From assembly GCA_907164885.2 (NCBI GenBank), contig OU015500.1, positions 56,567,159 to 56,631,158 of the forward strand: DNA of 64,000 nucleotides, read 5' to 3'. Position 1 is the first letter of the stretch, and every line of letters begins with the position of its first letter. The notes beneath the pieces are model-generated. The model saw only the letters and a list, made by a program, of their open reading frames with translations. It was not told the DNA's origin and did no database searches. A program made the position numbers and the translations under genes. This DNA is from Dolomedes plantarius. Its lineage: Eukaryota; Arthropoda; Arachnida; Araneae; Dolomedidae. Below are positions 63,071 through 64,000 of the stretch, piece by piece.

Positions 63071-64000
63071 GATGTTAATTCATTAGGAAAATTACTTATT
63101 CGTCATCAAAAAAGTTTTCCCGTGGATACTTATCAGCATTTCATCTCTTCTTTACAACAAATTTAGAAATTCCCATTGACTATCTATCATACACTGATAT
63201 ATTTCATTATTTAAGCACACTGGAATGGTTAGTAAAAAAAATTATATTTCTCTACAACCTAGAATTGGAAATATATCTCTAGCAAAATTCATTCGTTACG
63301 CATAAATAGTTCTCTTGAAAGACCTCTTACTTCTAAACTTAATTTTGCGTGAATGTTTCCAATGCATTTGCTTCTAGGGATAATCGAATTCTTTAAGTAG
63401 CTTTATAGGAAAGTTTTAACACTAATTTTTTAATGGCATTGAGAAAAAGAGCAACGAAGGTTTCGACAATGTTCAGAACCACGATGGAGGCTCGAATTCA
63501 GGCTTCTTATTTAGGGACCGTAGAGCAAGGGCCAGTTCACATAGAATCCGTCACTATGAACGTTAAAGATTCCGTGGGCGCTGATTGGTTAAACGCGTCG
63601 ATGATTGGTATATGATTGGTTAAATTTTTTTTTACGCTGGTGCTGACGGGTTCCATGGGCCCTTACACGAACGACAGAATGCATTCATGAGGACTTACTA
63701 TGTTTACAGGATGTTGTGGGACATTCTGATACGTAAGGTCGGGTTTAGATGAAAATTAAGCACACAACAAAATATGACAACTGATATTGCGGTAGGGAAA
63801 AAGGCATTGGGTCCTCTGCAATAAATGATGTCACAAATCTTTATAATAATTATGTGCAAGTGCGTGTGATGGGCACATACTTTTGTGCACGTGGCGTCTA
63901 ACTCAAACCTTTAAGTGCGAGAAAAGGACTTTGGTGTGTCCTGATGATGGTTGTTTGTCTTAAAAGGTGTATCAGAATAATCATTGTAGTTATATCATAC
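63071..64000. other. AT-rich to mixed stretch, nothing firmly recognised
   Basis: The 63430-63720 part is GC-balanced. It contains three ATTGG motifs within 40 bases (63583-63621) and a 60-codon open frame without known domain. Possibly a decayed repeat or a regulatory block. Confidence 0.35.

Overview
This is a eukaryotic, strongly AT-rich window, almost certainly from an arthropod nuclear genome. The mix of Tc1/mariner, rosa-like DD41D, hAT and piggyBac relics, long (TA)n arrays and tRNA-derived SINE-like units would fit a spider or other chelicerate, but that is an impression and nothing in the window proves it. I found no convincing intact host protein-coding gene. Nearly all recognisable coding sequence is decayed transposon sequence. 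A run of exactly 100 Ns (49999-50098) is an assembly gap.

Layout. 1-1.2 kb: GC-richer block, possibly the 5' end of a minus-strand gene. 1.6-2.5 kb and 11.7-12.5 kb: two diverged copies of a ~0.9 kb dispersed repeat. 2.5-4.3 kb: (TA)n with a GC-rich retroposon-like tail, a perfect 24-bp-arm hairpin, and a 237+237 bp fold-back. 4.8-7.5 kb: a ZMYM1-like hAT transposase relic split by a Tc1-family element (4881-6545) that has TA duplications and ~220-bp terminal repeats. 9.3-10.9 kb: a second GC-rich retroposon-like copy whose (TA)n tail hosts a DD41D mariner (9577-10874). 14.9-17.4 kb: direct repeats, a SINE and a 290-bp tandem duplication. 17.6-18.2 kb: a piggyBac-type MITE with TTAA sites. 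20.6-21.1 kb: a mariner-like relic. 23.2-24.8 kb: a Tc1 relic interrupted by a 750-bp hAT-type insertion with a perfect 8-bp duplication.

29.2-36.6 kb is the most complex locus. A Tcb2-like Tc1 relic is interrupted by a 647-bp solo-LTR-like insertion and by a 5,733-bp TIR element (30518-36250) flanked by TA. That element carries clustered GGGTT/AACCC palindromes near its ends and no transposase I can recognise. Removing it plus one TA restores the host Tc1 reading frame exactly.

43.3-48.3 kb: solo LTR, an LTR-like block, a GC-richer leader-like block, a hAT MITE and a Gypsy-type integrase C-terminal fragment. 50.1-50.6 kb: hAT transposase C-terminus beside the gap. 53.6 kb: tRNA-derived SINE. 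55.3 kb: a possible short host exon starting a secretory-type peptide. 58.6-60.2 kb: piggyBac deletion derivative. 62.3-63.1 kb: LINE reverse transcriptase relic. The remaining long stretches are AT-rich DNA in which I see nothing recognisable. The window therefore reads as a layered transposon graveyard whose insertion order can be worked out from target-site duplications.
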